A DNA stretch of 64,000 nucleotides. Source: Stutzerimonas stutzeri. GTDB lineage: Bacteria > Pseudomonadota > Gammaproteobacteria > Pseudomonadales > Pseudomonadaceae. Each line of letters begins with the position of its first letter. The first letter of the stretch is position 1. The notes under the pieces were generated by a model that worked only from the letters and a program-made list of their open reading frames with translations, did not search any database and had not been told where the DNA came from. A program made the position numbers and the translations under genes. Of the stretch, positions 19,705-29,257 are shown piece after piece. The stretch spans positions 186,001 through 250,000 of the forward strand of contig NZ_PPXG01000002.1 in assembly GCF_002909485.1 (NCBI RefSeq), in the 5' to 3' direction.

Positions 19705-20208
19705 ATGAGTGCGCGTTTCGGCAGGCTCGCCTGGCTGTGGCTCAGTGTATTGGTGATCGCCTTCGATCAGGCTACCAAACACTACTTCGAGGCCAATTTC
19801 AGCCTGTATCAGAAGGTTGACGTGATCCCCGGCTACTTCGCCTGGACGCTGGCCTACAACACGGGTGCGGCGTTCAGCTTCCTGGCTGATCACGGTGGGT
19901 GGCAGCGCTGGCTGTTTGCAGTGATCGCAATCGGCGTAAGCGCTGTGCTGGTGGTTTGGCTCAAGCGTCTGAAGCCGAGCGAAACCTGGCTGGCAGTCGC
20001 GCTGGCACTGGTTCTGGGCGGTGCCATTGGCAATCTGTACGACCGCGTGGTTCTGGGCCATGTGGTCGATTTCATTCTGGTGCATTGGCAGAGTCGCTGG
20101 TATTTCCCCGCGTTCAATATCGCCGATAGCGCCATTACCGTCGGCGCCGTGATGCTGGCGCTTGATATGTTCAAGGGCAACAAGACCGGAGAAGCCGCAC
20201 ATGACTGA
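19705..20208 (+). CDS. lspA: Lipoprotein signal peptidase (SPase II)
   Basis: Inner-membrane aspartyl protease that removes signal peptides from prolipoproteins. The 167-aa protein has four hydrophobic segments; the family motifs VIAFDQATK, YNTGAAFSFL, and the catalytic Asp regions GGAIGNLYDR and FNIADSAI are intact. GGAGG lies 7 bases before the ATG at 19705. Its end overlaps the fkpB start by 8 bases. Confidence 0.96.
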   Translation: MSARFGRLAWLWLSVLVIAFDQATKHYFEANFSLYQKVDVIPGYFAWTLAYNTGAAFSFLADHGGWQRWLFAVIAIGVSAVLVVWLKRLKPSETWLAVALALVLGGAIGNLYDRVVLGHVVDFILVHWQSRWYFPAFNIADSAITVGAVMLALDMFKGNKTGEAAHD

Positions 20209-20638
20209 ACAGCGCATTGGGCCGGACCAGGAAGTCACCCTGCATTTCGCGCTTGGCCTGGAAACGGGTGAGCTGGTCGACAGCACGTTCGACAAGAAGC
20301 CTGCCACCTTCAAGGTTGGCGACGGCAATTTGCTACCGGGCTTCGAGCAGCAACTCTACGGGCTCAAGGCAGGTGACAAGCGCACTCTGCAGATTGCGCC
20401 GGAGCAGGGCTTCGGTCAGGTCAACCCGCAGAACGTACAGGTCATGCCACGCAGTCAGTTCGCCGGAATGGAGCTTTCCGAAGGGCTGATGGTCAGTTTT
20501 CAGGATGCTGCGCGTACCGAGCTGCCGGGTGTGGTGAAGGCGTTCGACGATAGTCAGGTCACCGTCGATTTCAACCATCCATTGGCTGGCAAGACCCTTA
20601 CCTTCGAAGTCGAGATCATCGACGTCAAACCCGCCTAG
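20201..20638 (+). CDS. fkpB: FKBP-type peptidyl-prolyl isomerase FkpB/SlpA
   Basis: Cytoplasmic SlyD-like FKBP without the metal-binding tail. The 145-aa protein has the split FKBP domain (LHFALGLETGELVDSTF ... NLLPGFEQQLYGLKAGDK) with an inserted IF domain (residues about 65-120) containing QNVQVMPRSQF. The ATG at 20201 overlaps lspA, so translation is likely coupled. Confidence 0.93.
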   Translation: MTEQRIGPDQEVTLHFALGLETGELVDSTFDKKPATFKVGDGNLLPGFEQQLYGLKAGDKRTLQIAPEQGFGQVNPQNVQVMPRSQFAGMELSEGLMVSFQDAARTELPGVVKAFDDSQVTVDFNHPLAGKTLTFEVEIIDVKPA

Positions 20639-20746
20639 TTCGGCTGTAGGCCAGCGAATACCGCTGGCCTTTGGGCGCTATCTGCGCTGTAGCCTGTATC
20701 GCGTTACACTCCTTCGTCTTCAAGTTTCCGCGTGCCGAGACCCATC

Positions 20747-21691
20747 ATGCAAATCAAACTCGCCAATCCCCGCGGCTTCTGCGCTGGCGTCGATCGCGCC
20801 ATCGAGATCGTCAATCGAGCCCTCGAAGTGTTCGGTCCGCCGATCTATGTACGACATGAAGTGGTGCACAACAAGTTCGTGGTGGAGGACCTGCGCGCGC
20901 GCGGGGCGATCTTCGTCGAAGAGCTGGATCAGGTGCCGGACGACGTAATCGTCATCTTCAGTGCCCACGGCGTTTCCCAGGCTGTGCGGCTCGAAGCGGA
21001 GAAGCGCGGATTGAAGGTCTTCGATGCCACCTGTCCGCTGGTGACCAAGGTGCATCTGGAAGTCGCCAAGTACAGCCGTGATGGGCGCGAATGTATCCTC
21101 ATCGGGCATCAGGGCCACCCGGAAGTTGAAGGCACCATGGGGCAATACGATTCGCGCAACGGCGGCTCGATCTACCTGGTGGAGGACGAGGAGGATGTCG
21201 CGCAGCTGCAGGTACGCAACCCTGAGGCATTGGCTTTCGTTACTCAAACGACGCTGTCGATGGACGACACCAGTCGTGTCATTGACGCGCTTCGTAGCAA
21301 GTTTCCAAGCATCGGCGGCCCCCGTAAGGATGACATCTGCTACGCCACCCAGAATCGCCAGGATGCGGTCAAGCAGCTGGCTGACGAGTGCGATGTAGTG
21401 CTGGTCGTTGGTAGCCCTAACAGCTCCAACTCGAATCGCCTGCGCGAGCTTGCGGAGCGGATGAGTACACCCGCTTATCTCATAGACGGTGCCGAAGACC
21501 TCAAGCGTGAATGGTTCGAGAACATCGAGCGCATCGGCATCACCGCCGGTGCGTCAGCCCCAGAGGTGCTGGTGCGCGGGGTGATCGAGCGGCTCAAAGA
21601 GTGGGGAGCCAGTGGGATGGACGAGCTGGAAGGGCGACCGGAGAACGTGACGTTCTCCATGCCGAAGGAGTTGAGGGTGAGGGCTGTTTAA
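20747..21691 (+). CDS. ispH: 4-hydroxy-3-methylbut-2-enyl diphosphate reductase
   Basis: Last step of the MEP isoprenoid pathway; a [4Fe-4S] enzyme yielding IPP and DMAPP. The 314-aa protein has the three cluster cysteines in [18 protein letters not shown] and [10 protein letters not shown], plus [11 protein letters not shown] and [13 protein letters not shown]. The Met at 20747 is the family start; the Met at 20732 would add five residues. A strong terminator follows. Confidence 0.97.
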   Translation: MQIKLANPRGFCAGVDRAIEIVNRALEVFGPPIYVRHEVVHNKFVVEDLRARGAIFVEELDQVPDDVIVIFSAHGVSQAVRLEAEKRGLKVFDATCPLVTKVHLEVAKYSRDGRECILIGHQGHPEVEGTMGQYDSRNGGSIYLVEDEEDVAQLQVRNPEALAFVTQTTLSMDDTSRVIDALRSKFPSIGGPRKDDICYATQNRQDAVKQLADECDVVLVVGSPNSSNSNRLRELAERMSTPAYLIDGAEDLKREWFENIERIGITAGASAPEVLVRGVIERLKEWGASGMDELEGRPENVTFSMPKELRVRAV

Positions 21692-21703
21692 AGTCCGTTA
21701 ACC

Positions 21704-21730
21704 AAAAAGCCCGGCATAGCCGGGCTTTTT
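21704..21730. terminator. Bidirectional terminator between ispH and pilE
   Basis: AAAAAGCCCGGC-atA-GCCGGGCTTTTT is a near-perfect palindrome with A and T tracts on both sides, between convergent genes. Confidence 0.92.
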
Positions 21731-21747
21731 GATTTTTCGCTTCTCTG

Positions 21748-22194
21748 CTAACGCTTCCAGCATTGCGCTGTAGTCATTCCTTCTTTTTGCCCTTTAGCGC
21801 CGGTATTGGAGATGGTCAAGGTTCCGCACTTGTCGTCTGCCATGCTTCCGGTAGGCACAGCTTCGAGAACGTACGTCGATGCTTCGGGGTTGCCTTCAGC
21901 GAAGTCGAGATCGTAGGCCTTGGGGCCGCCATCTTTGGGGGCCTGAGTGAACGGCAGGTCAGGGGCGTCGCCATCGCCATCGACATAGCGGCCATTTGCG
22001 GTGTAGTACCGCTCCATGAAGTGCCCAAGCCCCATGAGTGCCGTTTGCGCATCAGCACGCTTGGCGCTACGAACGTACTCCTGATAACTCGGATAAGCGA
22101 TGGCGGCAATGATGCCGATGATCGCGACCACGATCATTAGCTCGATCAGCGTGAAGCCGCGGCTCAGGCTCCGATTAGGTCTGGACAGTTTCAA
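21748..22194 (-). CDS. pilE: Type IV minor pilin PilE
   Basis: Minor pilin of the type IVa pilus. The 148-aa prepilin has a short leader ending in G, cleaved before [22 protein letters not shown], with Glu at position 5 of the mature protein, and a C-terminal pair of cysteines (DKCGTL ... AQCWKR) consistent with a D-loop disulfide. It is the last gene of the minor pilin cluster and overlaps the pilY1 stop by 4 bases. Confidence 0.92.
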   Translation of the reverse strand: MKLSRPNRSLSRGFTLIELMIVVAIIGIIAAIAYPSYQEYVRSAKRADAQTALMGLGHFMERYYTANGRYVDGDGDAPDLPFTQAPKDGGPKAYDLDFAEGNPEASTYVLEAVPTGSMADDKCGTLTISNTGAKGQKEGMTTAQCWKR

Positions 22195-25100
22195 AGGTTA
22201 TCCCTCACTTCATGCCAGGACAGGCGATTAGAGTCATTGTTGTCTCCCATGACCTCGATGCAGACCGGGGTCACGCCGTCTGAGCTAGTGCTGGCTGCCG
22301 AGCTTGCGTAACAAAGGTACCGCTTTCCGCTTTTCTGATCATTCAGCCCAATGGTGCCCTTTACTGCGCCCTCGTCCGGGTCGGCCACGCCACTGACTGG
22401 TACCTTGGTGCCGTCGTCGAGTTCAATGTAGTCATTTTCGTCTATCTTCCCGTCTCCGTTGTAATCGAAATAGGAGTAGGCGAGACGGCTACCGGTGGCT
22501 AGGTCGAGGCTCATGATCCAGCTTGTTCCGCCTGCATCGCAGGGGTCCGCTGAGGGGATCAGGGTGCTGAAGGTGACCCTGTTGCCGCCCAGCTGAGCCT
22601 GGGAAATGACGCGCTCTCCCTTAGGGCCAGGGCCTTTATTCGACTCCTTCCACTGCAGGTCCAGATACCAGCCGAGGTGGCTGTCTTGAAGCGTGTTCTG
22701 GCTGACTGCGCGGGCGCTCAGGTCACCACCCGTGACTTCCTTCAGGATTTCCTGTTCCAACAATCTGCTTCGGCCATCGATCGGCGACCCGCTGTCGATA
22801 ATGCCGTAGAAGGATTGGACCTGCGGAGATTCGGGGATTTCGTTATCCGTGACCTGATAGAAACTACCCGTGCCGAATACCAGCATGACCTTACGGTCCT
22901 TTGTGTAAGCCGCATCCAGAGGGGCTGTAATGGGCTGACGGTCCCCGCTGCTGTCCTTTGCGATGAACAAGGGTGCAATGCTGCCGCCGGCCTTCAAGCT
23001 GGCAGGAGCGTCCCATTCACCAATGGTTGTGCTGTTAGTGTCCAGTCGCCAAACATTGCCGTTGGTGTCAGCGACATAGATGCGATCGACGACGCGGTCG
23101 TTGTCCAGATCGACGGCCAACGGAGATCCCAGATCGCCGCTGTTTGGTAGCTCGAAGCGCTTCAAGACGCTACCGTCGGCGGCGTCGAGAATCCATACAT
23201 AGCCGCTTGTCGTGCTGGTGGGACGGTCGTAGCCGCTAGTGACCACTACGCCAAATTTGCCGTTATAGAGTGGAACCAGGCTGGGTCGTCCAAGGGTGTA
23301 GCCCATTTCTGGATGGGTAAACTCCCAGAGAACGCTGCTTGCGGACATATCACTAGGGTTGGAAATGTCCAGAGCAAAGATACTTCTGCCACCTGCGCCG
23401 GACGAGCCGACCGCCAACGTTTTCCATGCATTATCGACCCAGGCGTCGCCTATACGTGGCGTACCGTCGACATAGTAACGATGTGAATAGGTTGGCTCGG
23501 TCAGCTGATACAGGTCGTCGATTAGATCGTTCGGTACGTAGGCGAAAAGCTCCGTTCCTCCGGCGTTGTCCAGGCTAGCGTTAAAGCCATGCAGCATCCC
23601 GTCATTCGCACCAACCACTACGACTGGTGGACGGTTCTGGTATGTGTCGGATGCTCGGAAGGCGGTGTAGGCGCTTTTTGCAGCAGCAGTAAAGCCTGCG
23701 GTTTCGGGAAGTTGCGAGTAACCGAAGTTTGGCTTATGCACATACTGCGGATCCGAGTTCGCGATATCGCCAAGACGGCTACCACGCTGCCTGAAGGGGT
23801 TGTTAGGCGCTGCGTCGGTGCGCTCCATGCTGCGGTCGCCGCGAATGAAGGCCAGTCGGTTTTGACCAACCTGGTCGGTCGTCAGTGATCCCCCTGCAGT
23901 CATCCTAAGTGCATCTTGCTGAGTCGAACTCAGCTGCCCCCAGAGGAAAGTACGCCCTGTAGTAGACCTGAGCGCTCCTGTCGTGGTGTCGTCGGTTGGC
24001 GGTGTGGAGGTCAGAATCGTACGATCGGCCATTTGAGCATTTGTCAGTGCGTCGAGCTTCTGCGCGGCCTTCCAGCTAGGGGTAGCGCTGACCTTACCGT
24101 CGGTGGCCACAGCCTTCGCCAATAAGTCACCACTCCAGTTTGCGCTGTCTAGCATCGACTGAAAAACCGCGGTGTCCGTTTCGAGCTTGGTGGAGTTAGT
24201 CGAAAGTGCGGCAGTGGTGCTACGCACATCATTTGCAATCTTGGCAAATGCAGTTTTTAAACTCTCGATCATTCGGGTTGCGTCACTCGCAACATAGAAG
24301 TTGTCAGGACGCTTATCTTTTGTCGTAAGTGTTTCACCATTGGTCCACCACCAAGACTCATTGATGGCGTCGCCGAACTTATAGTCATCGGGGACCTGAA
24401 AACCGCCGTATTTTGCGGCGAGCCAGTATTGGTTTCTCGCTTTTTCAAAAAGTTGTTCGTTTTCCCTGACGTCGACCCAGTGAGTTGAAATCGTCTGCTT
24501 TCCTGCACGGTCTTCACGCAAGTCGGTGGTGTTGGCGTAATACGCTAGACCAGCAATATGTGCTGAGTTGCCTCGGCCGGTGAATTCGCTCGATGCGTTC
24601 TTAATGATACCTTCTAGATCAAAAACTTTTTGAGTGAATTCTTGTACCTTTAGTGGGTCGCCTGTTACTGGCACATCTCGGTCTTCGTGGGTGTTAACGT
24701 CGCCGATTCCAAGGATTACGTTTTTTTGGCAAGAATACTGGATCGGGTCTGCCCAGTTGGTGATTACCGGAAACTTGTCTCGTTGTGACTCGTCAGTGAT
24801 ATTTGAATAAGCTGCAACGTCCCCGAGGTTGCGGAAATACCGAAGCGCGGCATAGTACAGTTCGCTTACAGGGTCGTTGGACTTGTGACGGTTGGTGAGC
24901 TCGCCAAATTTATTTATGTAATTAATTACCCCGCTATTTCCTATGCTGTCGCTTTGAGGGTTTACATAGAAAATGCCGGTCTCTTCTGACCACTCTTTAA
25001 GTTCGTTCGGCAATTCGTTCGGTGTTCCCGGTTGGCGCTTTGTTTGGCCTACGTAGCCCTGAGGGGCCCGCATTACGCCGCCATTACGTGTGTTGCCGTT

Positions 25101-25955
25101 CTCATTGAGATAACTAAATACGCTGTAGCGAATGTCCTTTGAATATTGCTGAATCAAGCCCTCCGGTTTCCAAAGGTTTTCTCCGTATTTAGTGCAATTG
25201 CTTTCTAGGAGCCCTTTTTTACAAACTTCTACCCTTACAGTGAAGTGCTTGGTTACTGTCTTTTTATCGCTCCCAGTGTAGGTGAAGCGTACTGTTTTGT
25301 TTTTCTGAAAGTCATTGCTGCCGCTGGTGACGGAGCTGGTGAGCGAAACACTGCCGAATGGTGTTGTTTTATTGGCATTTGTCGCATCAATCGAGCGGTT
25401 CCCGAAGTAATTGCTGCTATTCCCTCGAGTGGCTTTCTCGAGAATAGTCATCGAAGTGGTGTCAACCACCCGATAGCCACCAGTCAGGGCTTTGCGAAAT
25501 GGATCGATTGTCTGAGTGGTCGCCCAATTCAGATAGTTGCCGCTCCATTTTGCGCTGCTGTTCCCGGAACAATCACGCGCGCTATTCATTTCCGATACGG
25601 GAGTGAAGTAACCACCGCCGTTAGCTGTAGAAATAGTTCCGAAAAAAACGTGGTTAAACTCTTCCTCGATAAAGTTATAGCATTTTCCGGAGTCGAAATA
25701 ACCGGTGTAGATGGAGGTGTTATTGTAATTGCCAAGATTAGCCACGCTGATCACGGTCGGGTGTTCCACCGAAGGCACCAGTGCAAGGTTGCCCGGCACG
25801 TTACCGCCACCGAGCAGCAGCGGCGTTTGTGACACATCTGCCACAGCCTGACTGGCGCTGAGGGTCCAGAGTAATGTAAGGCCTGCAACTATCAGCGGGC
25901 GTAGCTTGGCGCGAAATCCGTTTGTGGGCATGTCGCAATTGTTGAGCGGCATCAT
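22191..25955 (-). CDS. pilY1: Type IV pilus tip adhesin / biogenesis factor PilY1
   Basis: Large exported protein that sits at or near the pilus tip with the minor pilins, needed for pilus extension, adhesion and surface sensing. The 1254-aa protein has a signal peptide (hydrophobic run about residues 19-40). The C-terminal beta-propeller (about 700-1130) contains [14 protein letters not shown] and Ca-binding-like loops [10 protein letters not shown] and [13 protein letters not shown]; an RGD tripeptide occurs in [13 protein letters not shown] do not see the N-terminal vWA MIDAS motif DxSxS; the region reads [20 protein letters not shown] instead. GAGGAG precedes the start. The gene is AT-richer than its surroundings. 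Confidence 0.93.
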   Translation of the reverse strand: MMPLNNCDMPTNGFRAKLRPLIVAGLTLLWTLSASQAVADVSQTPLLLGGGNVPGNLALVPSVEHPTVISVANLGNYNNTSIYTGYFDSGKCYNFIEEEFNHVFFGTISTANGGGYFTPVSEMNSARDCSGNSSAKWSGNYLNWATTQTIDPFRKALTGGYRVVDTTSMTILEKATRGNSSNYFGNRSIDATNANKTTPFGSVSLTSSVTSGSNDFQKNKTVRFTYTGSDKKTVTKHFTVRVEVCKKGLLESNCTKYGENLWKPEGLIQQYSKDIRYSVFSYLNENGNTRNGGVMRAPQGYVGQTKRQPGTPNELPNELKEWSEETGIFYVNPQSDSIGNSGVINYINKFGELTNRHKSNDPVSELYYAALRYFRNLGDVAAYSNITDESQRDKFPVITNWADPIQYSCQKNVILGIGDVNTHEDRDVPVTGDPLKVQEFTQKVFDLEGIIKNASSEFTGRGNSAHIAGLAYYANTTDLREDRAGKQTISTHWVDVRENEQLFEKARNQYWLAAKYGGFQVPDDYKFGDAINESWWWTNGETLTTKDKRPDNFYVASDATRMIESLKTAFAKIANDVRSTTAALSTNSTKLETDTAVFQSMLDSANWSGDLLAKAVATDGKVSATPSWKAAQKLDALTNAQMADRTILTSTPPTDDTTTGALRSTTGRTFLWGQLSSTQQDALRMTAGGSLTTDQVGQNRLAFIRGDRSMERTDAAPNNPFRQRGSRLGDIANSDPQYVHKPNFGYSQLPETAGFTAAAKSAYTAFRASDTYQNRPPVVVVGANDGMLHGFNASLDNAGGTELFAYVPNDLIDDLYQLTEPTYSHRYYVDGTPRIGDAWVDNAWKTLAVGSSGAGGRSIFALDISNPSDMSASSVLWEFTHPEMGYTLGRPSLVPLYNGKFGVVVTSGYDRPTSTTSGYVWILDAADGSVLKRFELPNSGDLGSPLAVDLDNDRVVDRIYVADTNGNVWRLDTNSTTIGEWDAPASLKAGGSIAPLFIAKDSSGDRQPITAPLDAAYTKDRKVMLVFGTGSFYQVTDNEIPESPQVQSFYGIIDSGSPIDGRSRLLEQEILKEVTGGDLSARAVSQNTLQDSHLGWYLDLQWKESNKGPGPKGERVISQAQLGGNRVTFSTLIPSADPCDAGGTSWIMSLDLATGSRLAYSYFDYNGDGKIDENDYIELDDGTKVPVSGVADPDEGAVKGTIGLNDQKSGKRYLCYASSAASTSSDGVTPVCIEVMGDNNDSNRLSWHEVRDNL

Positions 25956-25956
25956 G

Positions 25957-26484
25957 TCACTCCTCTACGAAATACAGGGACCGAAGGGTGACCTTCGAAT
26001 CCGGGCTAGCACCGGTGCCGGTCGCTTCGATGCGTACTAGAACGAAGTCAAGAATCAGCGACTCCCCCGCTGCGAGCGAGTCGCCCCCTGCGGTCGTAGG
26101 GTTGACCATGTTCTGCATGTCGAGTGGTCCGGGGTGGGGAAGCCGGGTGATGGTGTAGGTGGGTTTGGTGTAAACATCTCCGGTAAACCCAGAGAACTCA
26201 AAAGGGTCTTCGTTTGCTGCCGGGACCTGTTCATCAACGGGATATAGGCTGTCGTTTACTAGGTTGGCGTAGTCAACTTTTACTTCTTGTTCGGCAAAAC
26301 GCAGTGCCGCTTCGGCGGCCTGGAAGGCCAAGCTGTGGTCACGCATGTTTCCAGCCATGCGTTCTTGCAGGTTGGTGTCGCGCATAGCTGCAGCCCCGAT
26401 GATGGTCAGCAGTAAGAGCATAATGAGCGAAACCAAGAGAACAGCGCCGCGTTGTTTCGAAGGGCCGAAAGATCCTCTATTCAT
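25957..26484 (-). CDS. pilX: Type IV minor pilin PilX
   Basis: Minor pilin of the priming complex. The 175-aa protein has the N-terminal QRGAVLLVSLIMLLLLTIIGAAAM helix and the PilX-typical segment RDTNLQERMAGNMRDHSLAFQAAEAALR. The residue at mature position 5 is not Glu here, which is normal for PilX/GspK-like proteins. Its stop lies within the pilY1 ribosome-binding region and its start overlaps pilW. Confidence 0.9.
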   Translation of the reverse strand: MNRGSFGPSKQRGAVLLVSLIMLLLLTIIGAAAMRDTNLQERMAGNMRDHSLAFQAAEAALRFAEQEVKVDYANLVNDSLYPVDEQVPAANEDPFEFSGFTGDVYTKPTYTITRLPHPGPLDMQNMVNPTTAGGDSLAAGESLILDFVLVRIEATGTGASPDSKVTLRSLYFVEE

Positions 26485-27530
26485 GGCAGACGATTCCGAA
26501 TGGCAACAGTGGCGGTATATACCTGAGCAACGCGGTTATTTTTGATTATCACGGTGCCGTCGTCTTTATATAGCGCATATTCATCGTCTCGGTCGATGCC
26601 GGCGATGGCGGGAAAGATAAATGTCTGGGGCTCGTCAAGAACATTTATTTCGGGGCTGACTGCGAGTACGGATATCCGAGCCGATACAACTTTGTTCCAG
26701 TCGCCAACACCACTTGAGGTTAGGTTATCTTCTCCCGCTTTTACATACTCGTCTGCCAGACGGTCACCGTTTTTATCGATGCCGTAGGTAACTTGCATGT
26801 CAATGATTCCTTCGACTAGCTCTTCAGTTGCCGGAGTTGGGCTTAGCACCCTGCGCCATAGTGAAGGAAGACGACCGTCATTGTTGCGGATAAAATATGT
26901 ATGGCTGCGTAGAATGTGTGCAGTGAACTTTCCGTTATAGGTTTGACTCATTCCGCTCGCGTTACTTGTTGTAAGCTTGGATTCTGTTCCATTGTTGGTG
27001 TTCTGAAATATGTCACAGCCAGTTGAATTTGCTACTAATACTATTTGGCCGTCGTAGGCACCAGTTTCACCCTTAACTTTGAGATCTGTGGGGTTGGCGG
27101 AGTTGCTTCCGTCAGTCTCGAACTCTATTCCGTCACCGGCGTATTTCACAATAAAAGAGTCGGTGTCAGCACGTACTGGATCTGAAGCGGTGAAAAAAAC
27201 CGGCTTGCTATTATCCCAACCTTGAATTGCGGGGGTCGTGCTGTAAGCGTTTTTTTGATCAGTTGTAGCTGAGGAGAGGTCAAGCTGGTTGAACGGATCG
27301 CTCAAGCATTCACCTTTATAACCTGCCTGCCGAACGTCAAAGGCGATGAATTCCGTAGCAAATCGGCCAGCCTCCTGCACTCGAGCTACCGCCGTGTTAG
27401 TGCGGTACATGTCCTTGCTGGACAAAAAGACCTGAAGAACGCCGCCCAGCAAAATCAGGCTGATCAGCATGGCGACCATTAACTCGATGAGCGAAAGGCC
27501 CATCTGTCGATTGCAAGGGGCTGTTTTCAT
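26481..27530 (-). CDS. pilW: Type IV minor pilin PilW
   Basis: Large minor pilin (349 aa) with the leader MKTAPCNRQMG before LSLIELMVAMLISLILLGGVL and the family segment VQEAGRFATEFIAFDVRQAGYKG. It interacts with PilV, PilX and FimU in the pilus-initiating subcomplex. It overlaps both neighbours by 4 bases (ATGA-type), so the block is translationally coupled. Composition is AT-richer than the window average. Confidence 0.9.
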   Translation of the reverse strand: MKTAPCNRQMGLSLIELMVAMLISLILLGGVLQVFLSSKDMYRTNTAVARVQEAGRFATEFIAFDVRQAGYKGECLSDPFNQLDLSSATTDQKNAYSTTPAIQGWDNSKPVFFTASDPVRADTDSFIVKYAGDGIEFETDGSNSANPTDLKVKGETGAYDGQIVLVANSTGCDIFQNTNNGTESKLTTSNASGMSQTYNGKFTAHILRSHTYFIRNNDGRLPSLWRRVLSPTPATEELVEGIIDMQVTYGIDKNGDRLADEYVKAGEDNLTSSGVGDWNKVVSARISVLAVSPEINVLDEPQTFIFPAIAGIDRDDEYALYKDDGTVIIKNNRVAQVYTATVAIRNRLP

Positions 27531-28003
27531 AGTTGGGTCCGGTAAACAAAGGTTTCTCGATCGTTATCCTTGGCCTCGTCGATGCGACCGCGGTTGTCAT
27601 TCCACTCGATGGAAATGGTGAACAGGCGACCGTCTCGTACGACGCTGCCGCGGGCATCGGCAGATAGCAGGCAGGAAAGGGAATTCAGCCATTCGGCGAC
27701 ATCCCGCTTTGCAAGGGTTCCACTCGGTTCAAGATCCGGTTCGCAGGCTTGGTTCTGAATGGCAATGTCATAAACACCGTTGAGCGCATCGGCGCGGTTG
27801 GCGCGCATACGGTCGATGATGTCGTAAGCCAGCACCGTAGCCTGGGATCGGTAATAAGCGCTCTGGTTGCTCTGCAGGGCGGTCATTTGCATGCTCGCCA
27901 GCCCTAGCAGCCCCACAGACAAGATCAGCATGGCGACAAGTACCTCAATGAGGGTCGCGCCTCGCTGGTAATTGGTCATCTTTAAACCATGTTTCATGGG
28001 CAC
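27527..28003 (-). CDS. pilV: Type IV minor pilin PilV
   Basis: Minor pilin of 158 aa as called, with the prepilin site in YQRGATLIEVLVAMLILSVGLLGLASMQM. The PilV-type segment MTALQSNQSAYYRSQATVLAYDIIDRMRANR is present. A shorter start at the internal Met in KMTNYQRG is possible (nine residues shorter) and would give a typical leader. The listed start overlaps the fimU stop by 10 bases. Confidence 0.88.
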   Translation of the reverse strand: MPMKHGLKMTNYQRGATLIEVLVAMLILSVGLLGLASMQMTALQSNQSAYYRSQATVLAYDIIDRMRANRADALNGVYDIAIQNQACEPDLEPSGTLAKRDVAEWLNSLSCLLSADARGSVVRDGRLFTISIEWNDNRGRIDEAKDNDRETFVYRTQL

Positions 28004-28485
28004 GTCCCTTTTGTGCTCGTGACTCGTCCGGTCGCCGTGAGGGTAACCGTGTGCTGCGTTTTGCCGGAGCAGTTGGCAAATGCCACAGTGAAAGTCGTGT
28101 GGGCAGCGTCGTTTACCTTGGTCAGCAAACCGTTTGGCCGGTAGGTGAGTGTCTCGTTGGGCCCAGTAACGGTGTCCTGGCCGCTGACTGCTTCCCAGAC
28201 ACGCAGCACGTCACCACCGTTTACCTTCACCAGCCAGCCATTGCCCCAGTCAGCGGCATTCGCGCAGACCTCTCCGTCGCGCCGGCAGATGTCCACCTTG
28301 GCTCCGCGCTTGACGGCTTCGGAGCGTGCGAACTGCAACGCAGTGGTCAGGTCATTGGTAATGGTCTGTGTTCGATTGCTTTGGATCGTGCCTTGAAACG
28401 AGGGCACGGCGAATGCCAGCAGAATGGCCAGAATCGCCAGCGTCACTATCAGCTCGATAAGGGTGAAGCCTCGGGAATACCGCAT
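27994..28485 (-). CDS. fimU: Type IV minor pilin FimU
   Basis: GspH/FimT-family minor pilin, the first gene of the compact block fimU-pilV-pilW-pilX-pilY1-pilE. The 163-aa product begins [30 protein letters not shown]. Conserved GspH features include LTTALQFARSEAVKRGAKVDICRRDG and a C-terminal cysteine pair. The frame extends to 28542, but the Met at 28485 gives a proper 6-residue leader and has GAGA upstream. Confidence 0.88.
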   Translation of the reverse strand: MRYSRGFTLIELIVTLAILAILLAFAVPSFQGTIQSNRTQTITNDLTTALQFARSEAVKRGAKVDICRRDGEVCANAADWGNGWLVKVNGGDVLRVWEAVSGQDTVTGPNETLTYRPNGLLTKVNDAAHTTFTVAFANCSGKTQHTVTLTATGRVTSTKGTCP

Positions 28486-28584
28486 GGTTTTTCTCGATTT
28501 TAGGGTTATTGAATCATCCCGATTTGCCGCTTCGCTTCCCATTCTCCCCGGACGTCCGGTCAGTTTCGACGGCCGTGCGGCATG

Positions 28585-29103
28585 TCAGGTGCAGCGGTCA
28601 TCGGCAGAGAGTGATTCAAGTTTCACTCTGCCTGTGATGTTGATCACAACCTTCTTCAGGGCGGTGTCTTCTCGGCACAGAATGAAGGAGCCGTTGAGAC
28701 TGTGGGTGGTGCCGTTGGGTTTGAAGGTCAAGTGCGGTTGCTTTCTGAAGTTTCTCCAGTTCCAATGGTAGTTAGTTGCCACCGTCGAGACCCGTATCGG
28801 CGTGTCCTTATCATCAAGTGTCCCGTTTCCATTGATGTCATCGAATACGGATAGCGGACCGCTCCACTTCGCGTGGCCGCTACAAGCAGTTTCTCCTGCG
28901 CAGATGCTCACCGGTCGCCGTGTGGTAATTGCCCTGGTTCGTGCGAAATGGATATCCGCAACGAGCTTATTGACCTGCGTTCGTTCTCGAACTGAATCAA
29001 TAGCTGATGCGAAGGTTGGTAACGCCACGATGAGCACAATTGAGAGCACTGCAAGCGTCGTCAGTAACTCTATAAGCGTGAAGCCTTGATTTCGGTTCGC
29101 CAT
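28585..29103 (-). CDS. fimT: Type IV pilin-like protein FimT
   Basis: GspH/FimT-family pseudopilin of 172 aa: MANRNQGFTLIELLTTLAVLSIVLIVALPTF, then LVADIHFARTRAITTRRPVSICAG and a final Cys near the C-terminus. FimT-like proteins of some gamma-proteobacteria bind DNA in natural transformation; basic residues in the C-terminal third are compatible with that but do not prove it. The Met at 29103 has AAGGA upstream. It is separated from fimU by about 100 bases. Confidence 0.85.
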   Translation of the reverse strand: MANRNQGFTLIELLTTLAVLSIVLIVALPTFASAIDSVRERTQVNKLVADIHFARTRAITTRRPVSICAGETACSGHAKWSGPLSVFDDINGNGTLDDKDTPIRVSTVATNYHWNWRNFRKQPHLTFKPNGTTHSLNGSFILCREDTALKKVVINITGRVKLESLSADDRCT

Positions 29104-29257
29104 AGTGCGGTTCCTTTGCACGTATGATGCTCAGCCGTCCTGGCTGCTGTTTGTGTATTGGCGTTTGCGAGATACACAGGCGCTCTTTTTAAAGCAGCCT
29201 GCCCGTCAGTCCAAGCGAGGACGGGCAGAAATGTGAACCAGATGGTTGGAGAGGCGT

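Noticed and set aside
19499..19708. A 69-codon frame bridging the ileS end and lspA start
   Set aside because: Overlaps ileS in another frame and the double-hairpin spacer; no protein-like features.
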